64,000 nucleotides of DNA from an uncultured Bacteriovoracaceae bacterium (GCA_937923325.1 CAKZUQ010000011.1:46219-110218), one strand, 5' to 3'. Numbered from the stretch's first letter, positions 1 to 10,102 are shown. Program-made: numbers and translations. Notes: generated from the letters alone by a model not told the origin.

Positions 1-53
1 TCATTGCAAATACGCAATATTGACCTTAAAATACTATGTAAATTAAATAACCT

Positions 54-1151
54 GTGAGATCAAATTTGGATAAGCACTATACAGTAATGATAGTTCCTGA
101 AAGAAATAAGGAAATCAAATCATTCAAAATTCCTGGTTTTCTTTTTAAATCAATGGCCCTTATTGTTGTTGTTCTTTCTGCACTGATTGCAATCTTTGCT
201 TACGATTACTCACAGATATTAGGCAAAATTCATGAAAATAAACATTTGGGTTTAGAAAATAGACAACTAAGAGAACAAATACAACTTTTTCAGATGAAAC
301 TTAATTCACTTAGTGATGATTTAAACAGAATTAATACATTCGAAAGAAAATTAAGGATCATAACTGGACTTGAAGACATAGAAAAGTCTCAGAGACCTAT
401 AATAAAGGATAATCAGTCGCAAATGATGGATGATCATTCTCATTCAATTAAAGATGACTCAAAAAAAGAAGCTCCTCAAGAAGTACTTTATAAGTTTAAT
501 TTTAAAAATATGAAAGACGACCCATTATACCTAAACTATAAAGAGACTTATGACAAAAAAATTGCTGGTAATCTAGGTTTTAAATCTAACTACGATATTA
601 CCAAGAGGTGGTCTGACTTAATAAAAAATAGTCTATCACTTTCAAAAGTATTTGCCAGTTTTGATTACAAATACCTAAAGATTAAAGAAAAAACTTCATC
701 AATAGAAAAGAACATAACCAAGCTAGATGAATATTTGCTAGATAAGGACTCAATCTTAAAGTCAACACCTACCATACTTCCTTCTAATGGGTGGATAACA
801 AGTTACTTTGGAACCAGAATATCTCCAACATCTGGAAAACTTAAAATGCATGAAGGACTAGATATAGGTGGAAGATATGGAACTCCAATAATTGCACCGG
901 CCGATGCCATAGTCACTTACTCTGGAGAAAAGTCAGGCTTTGGTCTATTTGTTCAACTTGATCATGGATATGGAATTGAAACTTTATATGCTCACTCGCA
1001 AAAGTTACACGTCAAAAAGGGCGACAAGGTATCAAGAGGTAACTTAATCGCAGAAATTGGAAATACAGGGTACTCTACCGGGCCACATCTTCATTACGAA
1101 GTTAGAGTTAATGGTATTGCAGTAGATCCACTATATTTTATTTTAAAATAA
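54..1151 (+). CDS. Membrane-anchored M23/LytM zinc endopeptidase
   Basis: Predicted periplasmic peptidoglycan endopeptidase held in the inner membrane. Seen: a short cytoplasmic tail with a YTVMIVPE motif (residues 9-16) common in this M23 subgroup, one membrane segment at about 30-50, a coiled coil at about 57-100, a Lys-rich linker, and a LytM domain from about 245 to the end. The catalytic set is intact: H266 and D270 (HxxxD), then the HLH motif H345-L-H347. An in-frame TAA at 48-50 means the GTG at 54 is the first possible start; no clear Shine-Dalgarno (SD) precedes it. secA follows after 24 bases, so co-transcription is likely. Whether it cuts self or prey wall cannot be told from sequence. 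Confidence 0.88.
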   Translation: MRSNLDKHYTVMIVPERNKEIKSFKIPGFLFKSMALIVVVLSALIAIFAYDYSQILGKIHENKHLGLENRQLREQIQLFQMKLNSLSDDLNRINTFERKLRIITGLEDIEKSQRPIIKDNQSQMMDDHSHSIKDDSKKEAPQEVLYKFNFKNMKDDPLYLNYKETYDKKIAGNLGFKSNYDITKRWSDLIKNSLSLSKVFASFDYKYLKIKEKTSSIEKNITKLDEYLLDKDSILKSTPTILPSNGWITSYFGTRISPTSGKLKMHEGLDIGGRYGTPIIAPADAIVTYSGEKSGFGLFVQLDHGYGIETLYAHSQKLHVKKGDKVSRGNLIAEIGNTGYSTGPHLHYEVRVNGIAVDPLYFILK

Positions 1152-1175
1152 TACAACAACTAGGAGTATATATAA

Positions 1176-3728
1176 ATGTTAACTAAAGTAATGAAATCAG
1201 TATTTGGAACAAAGCAAGATAGAGATATTAAAGTCTTAAAGCCAATACTCAACAAAATAAACTCATTTGCCGATTCTATTTCTGCTCTATCAGACGAGCA
1301 GCTTAAATCAAAAACACCTTATTTTAGAGAACAACTTAACAGTGGAAAATCAATGGAAGAAATTCTTCCAGAAGCTTTTGCAGTAGTTCGAGAAGCAGCA
1401 AAAAGAGTTTTAAATATGACTCCTTATGATGTTCAGGTAATTGGTGGATTAGTCTTGAGCCAAGGGAAAATTGCAGAAATGAAAACTGGGGAGGGAAAGA
1501 CCCTAACTGCAGCTCTACCTATGTACATGCATGGATTAACTGGTAAAGGAGCTCATCTAGTTACAGTAAATGACTACCTTGCCTCAAGAGATGCTGAAGA
1601 GATGGGTGTTCTTTATAAGTGGCTAGGACTAACTGTTGGATGTATTACTCATGATATGGATGATGAACAAAGAAAAGAGGCATATAAGTGTGACATAACT
1701 TACGGTACAAATAATGAGTTCGCCTTTGACTACCTAAGAGATAATATGAAATTTGATCTTGAGGAATACGTTCAAAGACCACATAATTTTTGTATTGTAG
1801 ATGAGGTTGACTCAATTTTAATTGATGAGGCCAGAACTCCCCTTCTAATATCTGGACCAAGTGAAGGTAAAAGTGATTTATATATCTATGCGAACAAACT
1901 AATTCCACAGCTTAAAAAAGAAACTCACTTTACAACTGATGAAAAATCAAACACTGCAGTTCTTACAGATGAAGGAGTTATTAAGCTTCAAGAGTTACTT
2001 GGTATTGAGAACTTATTTGATGTTGAAAATATGGCCTTGTTACACCACTGTAATCAGGCTCTAAGAGCACATCATTTATTCACAATCGATAACCAATATG
2101 TAGTTAAAGATGGAAAAGTAATTATTGTTGATGAATTTACAGGTCGTTTAAAAGAAGGATCTAGATGGTCTGATGGTCTACACCAATCAATTGAAGCAAA
2201 AGAAGGTGTTCCAATAAAAAGTGAAAACCAAACTCTTGCATCTATAACATTTCAAAACTACTTCAAACTTTACAATAGACTTGCTGGTATGACAGGTACT
2301 GCTGATACTGAAGCAGAAGAATTTAAAAAGATATATAACTTAGAAGTTATTGTTATACCAACAAATCTACCTATTATCCGTAAAGATCATGCTGATTTAA
2401 TATATGGAACTAAGCTAGCTAAGTATAAAGCTGTAGCTGAACTTATCAAAGAATGTAATTTAAAAAAACAACCTGTTCTAGTTGGAACAATTACAATTGA
2501 TAGCTCGGAAATCATCTCTAAATTCTTATCTGAATTAGGTGTTAAGCATGAGGTTTTAAATGCAAAACAACACGAAAGAGAAGCAGAGATTGTTACTAAT
2601 GCTGGTCAACCAGGATCAGTAACGATTGCAACAAACATGGCCGGTCGTGGAACAGACATAAAACTGACTCAAGAAACTCTTGATGCAGGTGGTTTATACA
2701 TAATAGGAACAGAAAGACATGAGTCTAGAAGAATTGATAACCAACTTAGAGGTCGTTCTGGTAGACAAGGTGACCCAGGAGCATCTAGGTTCTTCTTATC
2801 CCTAGAAGATGACTTGATGAGAATCTTTGGTTCTGACAGAATTAAAAATTTCATGACAAAGATGGGGATGAAAGAAGATGAACCAATAGAACATAAAATG
2901 ATCTCTAATGCTATCGCTAAAGCCCAAAAGAAAGTTGAAGGCCATAACTTTGATATTAGAAAACATTTATTAGACTTTGATGATGTTATGAATGAACAAA
3001 GGAAAGTCATATACAGATTAAGAAAAGAAATCTTAGATGACGAAGGAAATGTTCAACTAGTCGACGAAATGATTGATGATGTCTCTGCTCTACTTGTATC
3101 TTTAAATGAACCAGATAGAAAAACACCTCTTAATGAATGGCCATGGGCTGACATAAACAGTGGATTCCAAGCAGTTTTTGCAACAGATCTTGAACTCAAT
3201 GTTAACGATTGCTCAGATAACTACAATAGTAATTTAGAAGAGTACATAAAAGTAAAAGCCAAAGAAATTCTAACAAAAAAACTTAGTGAATATGAGCCTG
3301 AACAAGTGAAACTTACATACAGAGAGGTTTTACTTTCAACTTTTGATCAATTTTGGAAAGACCATTTACTGAATATGGATAATCTTAAAGAAGGGATTAA
3401 CTTGAGAAGTTATGGCCAAAAAGATCCTCTTGTTGAGTACAAAAGAGAAGCTTTTCACCTATACGAACAAATGAAAGAGGAAATTAGAAAAGCTATTGTT
3501 GAAAGGATCTATTCTGTAAGGCTATATACAGAAGAAGAAATAGAACAAATTAAAAGAGCTCAACAAGCAGAGCTTGAAGCACAACTTGAAGCTCACAAAA
3601 GAGCTAGAGAAGCTCAAGAAAGAAAAGAAGAAGCACAAACATTTAAAAGGTCTGCGAACAAGGTTGGAAGAAACGATCCATGTCCATGTGGATCAGGTAA
3701 AAAATTTAAACACTGCCATGGAGCTTAA
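1176..3728 (+). CDS. secA: Protein translocase ATPase SecA
   Basis: Motor ATPase that pushes preproteins through SecYEG. At 850 residues it has the usual length. Seen: Walker A MKTGEGKT at about 102-109, Walker B-type DEVD near residue 212, helicase-like motifs including [10 protein letters not shown] and the [13 protein letters not shown] segment, and a C-terminal zinc-binding SEC-C tail ([17 protein letters not shown]) that contacts SecB and phospholipid. The ATG at 1176 has AGGAG at 1162-1166. It lies between an M23 peptidase and an acidic protein starting 2 bases after its stop, so it is probably part of one + strand operon running to 6267. Confidence 0.98.
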   Translation: MLTKVMKSVFGTKQDRDIKVLKPILNKINSFADSISALSDEQLKSKTPYFREQLNSGKSMEEILPEAFAVVREAAKRVLNMTPYDVQVIGGLVLSQGKIAEMKTGEGKTLTAALPMYMHGLTGKGAHLVTVNDYLASRDAEEMGVLYKWLGLTVGCITHDMDDEQRKEAYKCDITYGTNNEFAFDYLRDNMKFDLEEYVQRPHNFCIVDEVDSILIDEARTPLLISGPSEGKSDLYIYANKLIPQLKKETHFTTDEKSNTAVLTDEGVIKLQELLGIENLFDVENMALLHHCNQALRAHHLFTIDNQYVVKDGKVIIVDEFTGRLKEGSRWSDGLHQSIEAKEGVPIKSENQTLASITFQNYFKLYNRLAGMTGTADTEAEEFKKIYNLEVIVIPTNLPIIRKDHADLIYGTKLAKYKAVAELIKECNLKKQPVLVGTITIDSSEIISKFLSELGVKHEVLNAKQHEREAEIVTNAGQPGSVTIATNMAGRGTDIKLTQETLDAGGLYIIGTERHESRRIDNQLRGRSGRQGDPGASRFFLSLEDDLMRIFGSDRIKNFMTKMGMKEDEPIEHKMISNAIAKAQKKVEGHNFDIRKHLLDFDDVMNEQRKVIYRLRKEILDDEGNVQLVDEMIDDVSALLVSLNEPDRKTPLNEWPWADINSGFQAVFATDLELNVNDCSDNYNSNLEEYIKVKAKEILTKKLSEYEPEQVKLTYREVLLSTFDQFWKDHLLNMDNLKEGINLRSYGQKDPLVEYKREAFHLYEQMKEEIRKAIVERIYSVRLYTEEEIEQIKRAQQAELEAQLEAHKRAREAQERKEEAQTFKRSANKVGRNDPCPCGSGKKFKHCHGA

Positions 3729-3730
3729 TA

Positions 3731-5152
3731 TTGAGTGATGATAACAAAGGGTCTCAAGACTTAACAAGGATTGAAGACCTTTCTGACTTTATTCATAATG
3801 AAGATGAAGAAATTTCGTTACTAGATGATAACGAGTCTAATTCTATGATGGATATGGAGAAGGAATCCTTTGGTGATTCAACATCATTTATTCAAGTACC
3901 AGAAGAACTATCATCGGATATATCTGATGATGAAATTGAAGATATAAGCTCACCTACATCTTTTAATGACTTTGATGAAGAAACACAAACTTTCTCAAAT
4001 AACTTTGATGAAGAACTAAACAGTAAAGATCAAGAATTTTCAATTGATAATGATAATAATGATAATCAATTCATCAATGATGATTTCGTAGCACCAGATG
4101 AAACATTTGATAGTTCTGATGAAGATGAATTTATATCTGACAATTTTTTAGAAAATGAACTTTCAGATGACACTTTTAATGATAGTAATTTTTCTAACGA
4201 CAGCTTTGATGAGAATGTTCAGTCTGATAATAATTTTGAAAGTAGTGATTTTACAGATACGAACCTATCAGAAGATGTTTTGGTAGATTCTACAGACAAG
4301 AATGAAGAGGAAATATTAACAGATACAGATCACTCACTTGATAATCTATCCAACTCAGAAGATATTCCGGAGGTCGTTGAAGAAAAAAAAGAAGAGCCAA
4401 AAACAACTACTCCACCTCCAATTACAGCGCCAAAAAACTTCAAAGAGCCAGAATCTCTTAATGATGTAAAAGATTTTGCTGAAGTCATTACTGCAACGGA
4501 TTTATCTATCGAAGGCAATCCACCATTTAGTGTTATTTTATCTAAAATTAAATATCATGAAGACTCTTTGGAAATACTAGATATTTTAAAGGAACTTCAA
4601 ATCATCAAAGAAGATAATGATGAAGATGCTCGTGCATCTCTTGAACGAGGACAAATTTTAATACCTAGACTGAGTGAATATGCAGCAATAGTACTATGTC
4701 ATAAGATGAGAAGATTTGATTTAAATTTAAAGATGGGACTAAGTCAGGAGATTCACGCGAATTCAACGTTTGAAAAATCAGATAAAGGACTAATTAGTAG
4801 AAAATCGATACTATCTAACAAAAAGATTACTGAATCCTTCAAAGAAAGTGACATAAAACTTGAAGATATTCAGATAACGACACTAAGTAGTTTTGAAAAT
4901 CACAGTGTCTTAAAAAATCTAGGAATTATTTCTAAATCAAAGTCAATACCTAACGAAGAGCTTACAAGTGATCTATTTGAGACAACATACAAAACGACTA
5001 GTGAAGAACTGATGCTTGAACTTAAAAATGAGGCAAAGAAGCTCAATGTAAATGGTCTTCTAGGAGTAACAATAAATCTTATAAATAATCCTATCGAAGG
5101 ACAAACGAACTTCATCTGTACAGCAAATACAGTTCTTGTGAGTGAAAAATAA
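3731..5152 (+). CDS. Acidic low-complexity protein with C-terminal YbjQ-like domain
   Basis: Function unknown. Residues 1 to about 220 are an Asp/Glu/Ser/Asn-rich, probably disordered region. A Pro/Thr/Lys linker follows at about 220-240. A folded middle domain at about 260-340 includes LERGQILIPRLSEYAA and HKMRRFDLNLKMGLS. The last 100 residues resemble the YbjQ/UPF0145 family: a LGIISKSK strand, then a helix with ELKNEAKKLNVNGLLGV and a closing strand. TTG start; GGAG at 3719-3722 inside the secA end gives a normal 8-base spacing. The stop overlaps the next ATG by one base, which indicates translational coupling. The YbjQ assignment rests on my pattern match and needs a profile search. Confidence 0.75.
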   Translation: MSDDNKGSQDLTRIEDLSDFIHNEDEEISLLDDNESNSMMDMEKESFGDSTSFIQVPEELSSDISDDEIEDISSPTSFNDFDEETQTFSNNFDEELNSKDQEFSIDNDNNDNQFINDDFVAPDETFDSSDEDEFISDNFLENELSDDTFNDSNFSNDSFDENVQSDNNFESSDFTDTNLSEDVLVDSTDKNEEEILTDTDHSLDNLSNSEDIPEVVEEKKEEPKTTTPPPITAPKNFKEPESLNDVKDFAEVITATDLSIEGNPPFSVILSKIKYHEDSLEILDILKELQIIKEDNDEDARASLERGQILIPRLSEYAAIVLCHKMRRFDLNLKMGLSQEIHANSTFEKSDKGLISRKSILSNKKITESFKESDIKLEDIQITTLSSFENHSVLKNLGIISKSKSIPNEELTSDLFETTYKTTSEELMLELKNEAKKLNVNGLLGVTINLINNPIEGQTNFICTANTVLVSEK

Positions 5153-6267
5153 TGAAAACAACTAGTGCTGACATCATTATAATTGGTGCAGGCATTGTGG
5201 GAAGTTCGATAGCTCTTGAACTCTCAAGTAGTAATAATAAAATTATAACCTTAGAAGCTAAAACCATTTCATCTCAAACCTCAAGTAGCTCATCCAAGAT
5301 GCTCCATGGAGGTATAAGATACCTAGAAAACTTTGATTTTAAATTGGTCTTTGAAGCGTTAAAGGAAAAGAATTACTGGCTAAAAGAGAAACCACACCTT
5401 ACAAGAGAATCAGTATTTTATCTACCAGTGTACAAAGAATCAAAATGGCCATTAATCGCTATGAAGTTTGGTGTTTTTTTATATAATCTACTTTCTGGTT
5501 TCAAAAATAGCAGATATTCCTCCTTAAGCAAAAGTGAACTTCTTAATAAATTTCCAATGATAAAAAGTGAAGGCCTTAAAGGTGCAGCAGCATATAGTGA
5601 TGCAATAATAGATGATAAACAATTTACGATTGAAATCGCACAACAAGCAAAAGACAAAGGGGTTTCCTTTTATGAGAATACCGAAGTTCTTGCGATAAAT
5701 AAGAATAACGATCATTATGAAATATTAACCAACAATGGAAGCTTTAATTGTAAAAAGATTATAGTAGCTTGTGGCCCATTTACTGATAAGATAATGAAAG
5801 TTTTTGATAAGGATTGGAAAAACATAATGCTCCTATCTAAGGGAGTACACTTATGGATAAAAAAGGATTCACTAAAAATAGATAGTAATATAGTTTTACA
5901 AACAAAAGACAATAGGATTATTTTTATTATAGATCATCTTGATAAGATTCTAATAGGAACGACAGAAAAAGTAATACCATATAATGAACTGGATTTTGAC
6001 TTAGAAGCTGATAAAGATGAAGTTTCATACATCTTAAAAAACGTTAATGAATACCTCAAGACCAATGAAAATTTAAATAGAACTGATATAATTAGTAGCT
6101 ACAGTGGAATAAGACCATTAGTTAAGGATCAATCAAAGAGCTCATCAAAAACATCTCGAGAGCATGTCATACTTAATCCTTCGAAAGATTTTTACGTAAT
6201 CACTGGAGGAAAGTATACAACTTGCAGAGTCATGGCCCAGCAAGTAGTAAAGAAAGTCCTCTCTTAG
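5152..6267 (+). CDS. FAD-dependent glycerol-3-phosphate dehydrogenase-like oxidoreductase (short form)
   Basis: DAO/GlpD-family flavoprotein likely oxidising glycerol 3-phosphate or a related alcohol. Seen: N-terminal FAD-binding GAGIVGSSIALEL (residues 13-25), the GlpD hallmark KMLHGGIRYLE (about 50-60), KGVHLW, SSYSGIRPLVKD and a C-terminal ITGGKYTTCRVMA flavin motif. It has 371 residues against about 500-580 for classical GlpD, so the C-terminal helical domain (DAO_C) is absent. It overlaps the upstream stop by one base and overlaps the convergent downstream gene by four bases. The substrate is inferred from GlpD similarity only; an L-2-hydroxyglutarate-type oxidase is the main alternative but lacks the GGIRYLE motif. 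Confidence 0.8.
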   Translation: MKTTSADIIIIGAGIVGSSIALELSSSNNKIITLEAKTISSQTSSSSSKMLHGGIRYLENFDFKLVFEALKEKNYWLKEKPHLTRESVFYLPVYKESKWPLIAMKFGVFLYNLLSGFKNSRYSSLSKSELLNKFPMIKSEGLKGAAAYSDAIIDDKQFTIEIAQQAKDKGVSFYENTEVLAINKNNDHYEILTNNGSFNCKKIIVACGPFTDKIMKVFDKDWKNIMLLSKGVHLWIKKDSLKIDSNIVLQTKDNRIIFIIDHLDKILIGTTEKVIPYNELDFDLEADKDEVSYILKNVNEYLKTNENLNRTDIISSYSGIRPLVKDQSKSSSKTSREHVILNPSKDFYVITGGKYTTCRVMAQQVVKKVLS

Positions 6268-7340
6268 AAACGGTAGGAAGCTCCAAACATAAATCTAGGC
6301 CCAGCCTGTGATTTTGTATATTCATTTGCATTAACAACGGCTTGAGCGAATTTTATCGACCTAGATATGTATTCTAATTTAACTCTAAAACCAAGACCAA
6401 AACTTGATAAATACTTAATCCCACCCCCAAAGCCAAGAGCCGTACTAGATCCAGTTGTATTATTTTCTGTAGCAGCACTAGTTCCTTCTCCTGGAGTATA
6501 TGATGAGGTAATAGTACCTAATAAAAAAGAAGTATCTAAAAAAGGATTAATTATAGAAACATCTTTTGTAGATTTAAAATGGTAACTGAGCCCACCTCCA
6601 TACTCATTAATAGCCTCTTTAGTCGTAGTCCCTTCATATGAAATAGTATTCGAATTGTTTAAACCGTAAATAAATCTTAAAGAAAGGTTACCAAGTTTAC
6701 CATCTAAAGAATTTAGATAGTATTCCAAGAAAAGATTCAGATTAACTTTATTATCTGCTCCCGAGAACTCAGTATTTTCACTACTCGTTACAGATGAATT
6801 TGCTTCATATGTACCTGATGCACCTAGCTCTATACGTTTTGAACTTGAACGAACTATTCTACTTGTATTTGTTGACTCAAGTTCTTCAACATCTTTAGTC
6901 AAATCACTAACCTCTAGACCTTTTACATCATCTGCTCCTTCGGCCAAAGGTATTCCCAAATCTCTTGGGTTTCTATTAGTAACAAAAGATTGATCATCAG
7001 ATACAAGGCTTCTACTTTCATCTTTTGTTACTTTTAGCTCTGTTGTAATTTTTAACTTTAAGACTTGGTCTTTAACTATATAGTTGTTATTAACAATGCG
7101 ATAAAGAGACCATACAGATCTAGTTGGAGAAACTTTAACAACAACTCCCCTAGCGACAACACCAGTCGAGACATAAAACTTTGCATGATTATTTTTTACA
7201 AGTCCATCTTCAACCCCACGATTAATGAGTATTGTCTTTTGTGAACTTGATACCTTAACTACTCTAAGTGTTAACTTAGAATCTACCTCTAAAGAAAAAG
7301 CTAACAATGGTAATAAAAACAAAATAACTAAAAACTTCAT
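6264..7340 (-). CDS. Exported outer-membrane barrel protein, paralogue of upstream gene
   Basis: Probable outer-membrane beta-barrel of unknown role. A signal peptide spans residues 1 to about 17 (LLAFS cleavage region). A small beta-rich domain at about 20-100 contains KTILINRGVEDGLVKNN, followed by a Ser/Asp-rich linker. The last 190 residues alternate polar and hydrophobic residues and end in GASYRF with a C-terminal Phe, the usual barrel signature. Start set at the second ATG (7340): AAGGA at 7346-7350 sits five bases before it but touches the ATG at 7346. That SD overlaps the stop of the upstream gene, so translation is coupled. The N-terminal domain matches that of the upstream protein. 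Confidence 0.72.
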   Translation of the reverse strand: MKFLVILFLLPLLAFSLEVDSKLTLRVVKVSSSQKTILINRGVEDGLVKNNHAKFYVSTGVVARGVVVKVSPTRSVWSLYRIVNNNYIVKDQVLKLKITTELKVTKDESRSLVSDDQSFVTNRNPRDLGIPLAEGADDVKGLEVSDLTKDVEELESTNTSRIVRSSSKRIELGASGTYEANSSVTSSENTEFSGADNKVNLNLFLEYYLNSLDGKLGNLSLRFIYGLNNSNTISYEGTTTKEAINEYGGGLSYHFKSTKDVSIINPFLDTSFLLGTITSSYTPGEGTSAATENNTTGSSTALGFGGGIKYLSSFGLGFRVKLEYISRSIKFAQAVVNANEYTKSQAGPRFMFGASYRF

Positions 7341-7349
7341 ACTCATCCT

Positions 7350-8789
7350 TTAATAAAACTTACTTATAGCTAAAACTGCACTTGGATTACTATATGTCTT
7401 TTCAGACTCAAAACTATCAGAACCACTTTGATAAGTCATCGAAACAGACTCTACTTGATAATATATCCGAGCTGCAAAACTTTGAGAAAAATTATATTTC
7501 ATCCCCAATCTCAAACTAGGAAAAGTCACTGACTGATATTTGGCATTCTCTTGTAATTGAGACACAAAGACATTAAAGAAACTTGCCTTTGTACCAAGAC
7601 TAACAAACCAAAGACCAGATTGTAGTAATGCGGGATTCTTAAAAGGGTACCAGTTCAAAAATCCAGTAACCGACAATTCAGATAAAGAGGCATTATAATC
7701 TTCCAGACCAATTAAAGATTTAGTATAACCACCTTCTATTTCAAAAGTTAGCCTTCTTAAATTTTGGAAGTTTTTTAAAGCAAACAATTCAGCAGAAATA
7801 AGAAGTCCAAAATTACTTCCATCTACGACTTCAGCATCAGGATTCAAAGAGGTTGATGTCTTAGTAGATAGGCCAAGGTAAAATTGCCCATAAAACTGCT
7901 GAGCACTAATATGACTTCTTCTATCTCTTTCTTTTAACTGTCCAACTCTAAATAATAATCGAGATAAGTCTTCATCACTTAAATCATCAGACCAAGACTC
8001 TCCTTTGTCTAGATAAAGCTTAGATAATTTTTCAATGTTTTCATCTTTTCTTTGTTCAAAACGTTCTAACTTTTGAGAAGAACTTAAATAGATTTGATCA
8101 GTTTCTAACTCTACTATTTTTTTGGAATTGCTATTTTTAAGAAAGGCATAGATCATTTTATCAAATTTAACAATACTCTTAGAGTGTAAATATTTCGTAT
8201 TTGAAGGGCTCTTATAAATAGGTTTCCCTTTTTTAATATTTAGAACAAGTTCTTCTCTATCTACATCAACTAACTTTAAGTCATGATGAGTATCAAGTTC
8301 GATATTTATATCCAAAGGTACAGTTGTAAAATCATTTTTTTTCTTAGATAACTTATGATCGTTTAAAGAAAGCGAATCTTTAATGTTTTCTTTTTGATTT
8401 TCCTTTGAAGTTAGTATTTTCTTTCTAGAAACTTTTATAGGTGAACGACCTTTTAAAAAATCACTCAATGTAAAAAAAAGGTACTTCTCATTTAAAGCTA
8501 CTTCAGTCTTAAACTGTTCAATAACTAACCAAATCGACTTTTTCTGACCTTCTTTAACTAGCTTCATTTTAATTGATGGATAATAAACGTAGCGATCATT
8601 AATCTTTTGTGAACCTAATAAATAAGCGATATCATCCTTATAAAAAGAGTTTTTCTCTCCACGATCTATAATTATAGTCTTTCCTGATTTGGATATTTGA
8701 ATAACTTTTGCGACGTGATCCCCAATATTTACGGCCAAAGCTAAATGGCCACAAAATAGAAAAAGCAAAGCGCTTAAAACTTTTATCAT
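7350..8789 (-). CDS. Exported outer-membrane protein with RG-motif N-terminal domain
   Basis: Function unknown. Signal peptide at residues 1-19 (LFCGHLALA). The N-terminal domain carries KTIIIDRGEKNSFYKDD, closely parallel to KTILINRGVEDGLVKNN in the downstream gene. A long Lys/Ser-rich central region (about 120-290) follows, then a beta-rich C-terminal part (about 295-479) reading like a membrane barrel with AARIYYQVESVSMTY strands. It is the first gene of a two-gene minus-strand operon and is divergent from the small gene at 8939. No clear SD precedes the ATG. An N-terminal periplasmic ligand- or partner-binding domain plus an outer-membrane anchor is my inference. Confidence 0.7.
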   Translation of the reverse strand: MIKVLSALLFLFCGHLALAVNIGDHVAKVIQISKSGKTIIIDRGEKNSFYKDDIAYLLGSQKINDRYVYYPSIKMKLVKEGQKKSIWLVIEQFKTEVALNEKYLFFTLSDFLKGRSPIKVSRKKILTSKENQKENIKDSLSLNDHKLSKKKNDFTTVPLDINIELDTHHDLKLVDVDREELVLNIKKGKPIYKSPSNTKYLHSKSIVKFDKMIYAFLKNSNSKKIVELETDQIYLSSSQKLERFEQRKDENIEKLSKLYLDKGESWSDDLSDEDLSRLLFRVGQLKERDRRSHISAQQFYGQFYLGLSTKTSTSLNPDAEVVDGSNFGLLISAELFALKNFQNLRRLTFEIEGGYTKSLIGLEDYNASLSELSVTGFLNWYPFKNPALLQSGLWFVSLGTKASFFNVFVSQLQENAKYQSVTFPSLRLGMKYNFSQSFAARIYYQVESVSMTYQSGSDSFESEKTYSNPSAVLAISKFY

Positions 8790-8871
8790 ACTACTATTGT
8801 AACCATTTGATTTTGTTTGAAAACAAAATGCGTCAAATTAATAAAAAAACATTACGCGCCAGGCGTTAAAG

Positions 8872-8900
8872 TTGATAGATACAATAAGATCATATATTAT
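8872..8900 (+). promoter_or_regulatory. Candidate sigma-70 promoter for the 8939-trxB operon
   Basis: TTGATA at 8872-8877 and TATTAT at 8895-8900 with a 17-base spacer. The predicted start near 8907 gives a leader of about 32 bases with GAG-type SD (8929-8932). Pattern match only. Confidence 0.5.
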
Positions 8901-8938
8901 GCATAATTAAACAGTAGAACTTAACAAAAGAGCTAAAA

Positions 8939-9169
8939 ATGGCAAAAAGAAGAAAAGAAAAACGTACTTACAAATATTCTTGTAACTTAACAGGAGAAGA
9001 GTTTGTTTTAACTAAGAAAGTCGATAACCCAGATGATCTAATGAGTGTTAAAGCTTATTATGAAATGAACCCTGAAGACGATGATAGACCAGAAGACGTT
9101 AAGAAATTAATTGGCGTTATTGCAAAACAAAATGAAGCTATAATTTCTTCAGAATCAGAGGATAAGTAA
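8939..9169 (+). CDS. Small conserved-looking protein of unknown function, trxB operon
   Basis: 76 residues; I do not recognise a family. The N-terminus is strongly basic (AKRRKEKRTYKY), the centre reads SCNLTGEEFVLTKK and the C-terminal half is acidic (MNPEDDDRPEDV), giving a bipolar charge pattern typical of small RNA- or ribosome-associated proteins, though this is only an impression. No signal peptide or membrane segment; a single Cys. It is separated from trxB by 3 bases, so the two are co-translated. The ATG at 8939 follows AAGAG. Confidence 0.72.
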   Translation: MAKRRKEKRTYKYSCNLTGEEFVLTKKVDNPDDLMSVKAYYEMNPEDDDRPEDVKKLIGVIAKQNEAIISSESEDK

Positions 9170-9172
9170 AAG

Positions 9173-10102
9173 ATGGAAAACAGAGAATTAATAATCATTG
9201 GATCAGGCCCTGCTGGATATACTGCTGCAATTTATGCTTCAAGAGCTGATTTAAAACCTTTAATGATTCAAGGTCACGAACCAGGTGGACAATTAACAAC
9301 AACTACAGACGTTGAAAACTTTCCTGGATTCCCAGAAGGAATCATGGGCCCAGCGTTAATGGAAAACATGAAGAAACAGGCTGAAAGATTTGGAACTCAA
9401 TTTCTTTCGACACATGTAACAAATGTCGACTTATCAAAAAGACCTTTCATTATAGAGTGTGAAAACGGTGATAAATTTTCTGCAAACTCTCTTATCATCT
9501 CCACAGGAGCTAGTGCTAAATACCTAGGACTTCCAAATGAAATGGAACTTATCGGTAAAGGTGTAAGTGCATGTGCTACCTGTGATGGATTCTTCTATAG
9601 AGACCAAATTGTACACGTTGTTGGTGGTGGTGATACAGCAATGGAAGAAGCTATGTTCCTATCTAAATTTGCAAAGCAAGTTTACATTCTTCATAGAAGA
9701 GATGAATTAAGAGCAAGTAAACCAATGCAGCAAAGAGTATTTGATAATCCTAAAATTGATATCATTTGGAACTCTGGAGTTTCTGAAATTTTAGCAAATG
9801 ATGCCGGTGTTTACGCAATAAAAGTTAAAGACACAGTTACCGGAAAAGAAACTGAAAGAGAAACAAATGGCCTATTCATGGGTATTGGACATAAACCAAA
9901 TACTGACTTCCTTAACGGTCAAATAGATACTGATGACCACGGGTTCATCATAACAAAAGGTAAACATCCAGATACAAATGTTGATGGTGTTTTTGCTTGT
10001 GGAGATGTTCAAGACTCTCACTACAGACAGGCAATCAGTGCAGCAGGCTCAGGATGCATGGCCGCTATGCAAGCTGAAAAATTTCTAGAAGCAAACTCTT
10101 AA
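9173..10102 (+). CDS. trxB: Thioredoxin reductase
   Basis: NADPH-dependent flavoenzyme that reduces thioredoxin in the cytoplasm. 309 residues, usual length. Seen: FAD motif GSGPAGYTAA (10-19), redox-active C134-A-T-C137 in the expected position, NADPH motif GGGDTAMEEA near 150 with the HRRDELRAS segment that reads the NADPH phosphate, and a C-terminal FACGDVQD flavin motif. It is the last gene of its operon; a strong hairpin follows the stop. Confidence 0.97.
   Translation: MENRELIIIGSGPAGYTAAIYASRADLKPLMIQGHEPGGQLTTTTDVENFPGFPEGIMGPALMENMKKQAERFGTQFLSTHVTNVDLSKRPFIIECENGDKFSANSLIISTGASAKYLGLPNEMELIGKGVSACATCDGFFYRDQIVHVVGGGDTAMEEAMFLSKFAKQVYILHRRDELRASKPMQQRVFDNPKIDIIWNSGVSEILANDAGVYAIKVKDTVTGKETERETNGLFMGIGHKPNTDFLNGQIDTDDHGFIITKGKHPDTNVDGVFACGDVQDSHYRQAISAAGSGCMAAMQAEKFLEANS

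Noticed and set aside
1..53. Sequence before the M23 gene considered as part of an upstream gene
   Set aside because: No frame is long enough to judge; an in-frame TAA at 48-50 simply limits the M23 start.
1645..1908. Minus-strand open frame inside secA, and many similar open frames opposite or out of frame with long genes
   Set aside because: They lie wholly inside well-supported genes, lack start signals and show no recognisable domains; they are antisense or off-frame shadows.
3660..3728. Near-identical SEC-C coding sequence in secA and in the gene ending at 43777, considered as a recombined duplication
   Set aside because: The motif is a conserved zinc site found at the end of many proteins; codons differ at several places, which fits common constraint rather than recent copying.
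8853..8861. Nine-base TGGCGCGTA, also present at 29988-29996, considered as a dispersed repeat
   Set aside because: Only two copies, with different flanks and only one inside a hairpin; too little to call a repeat family.
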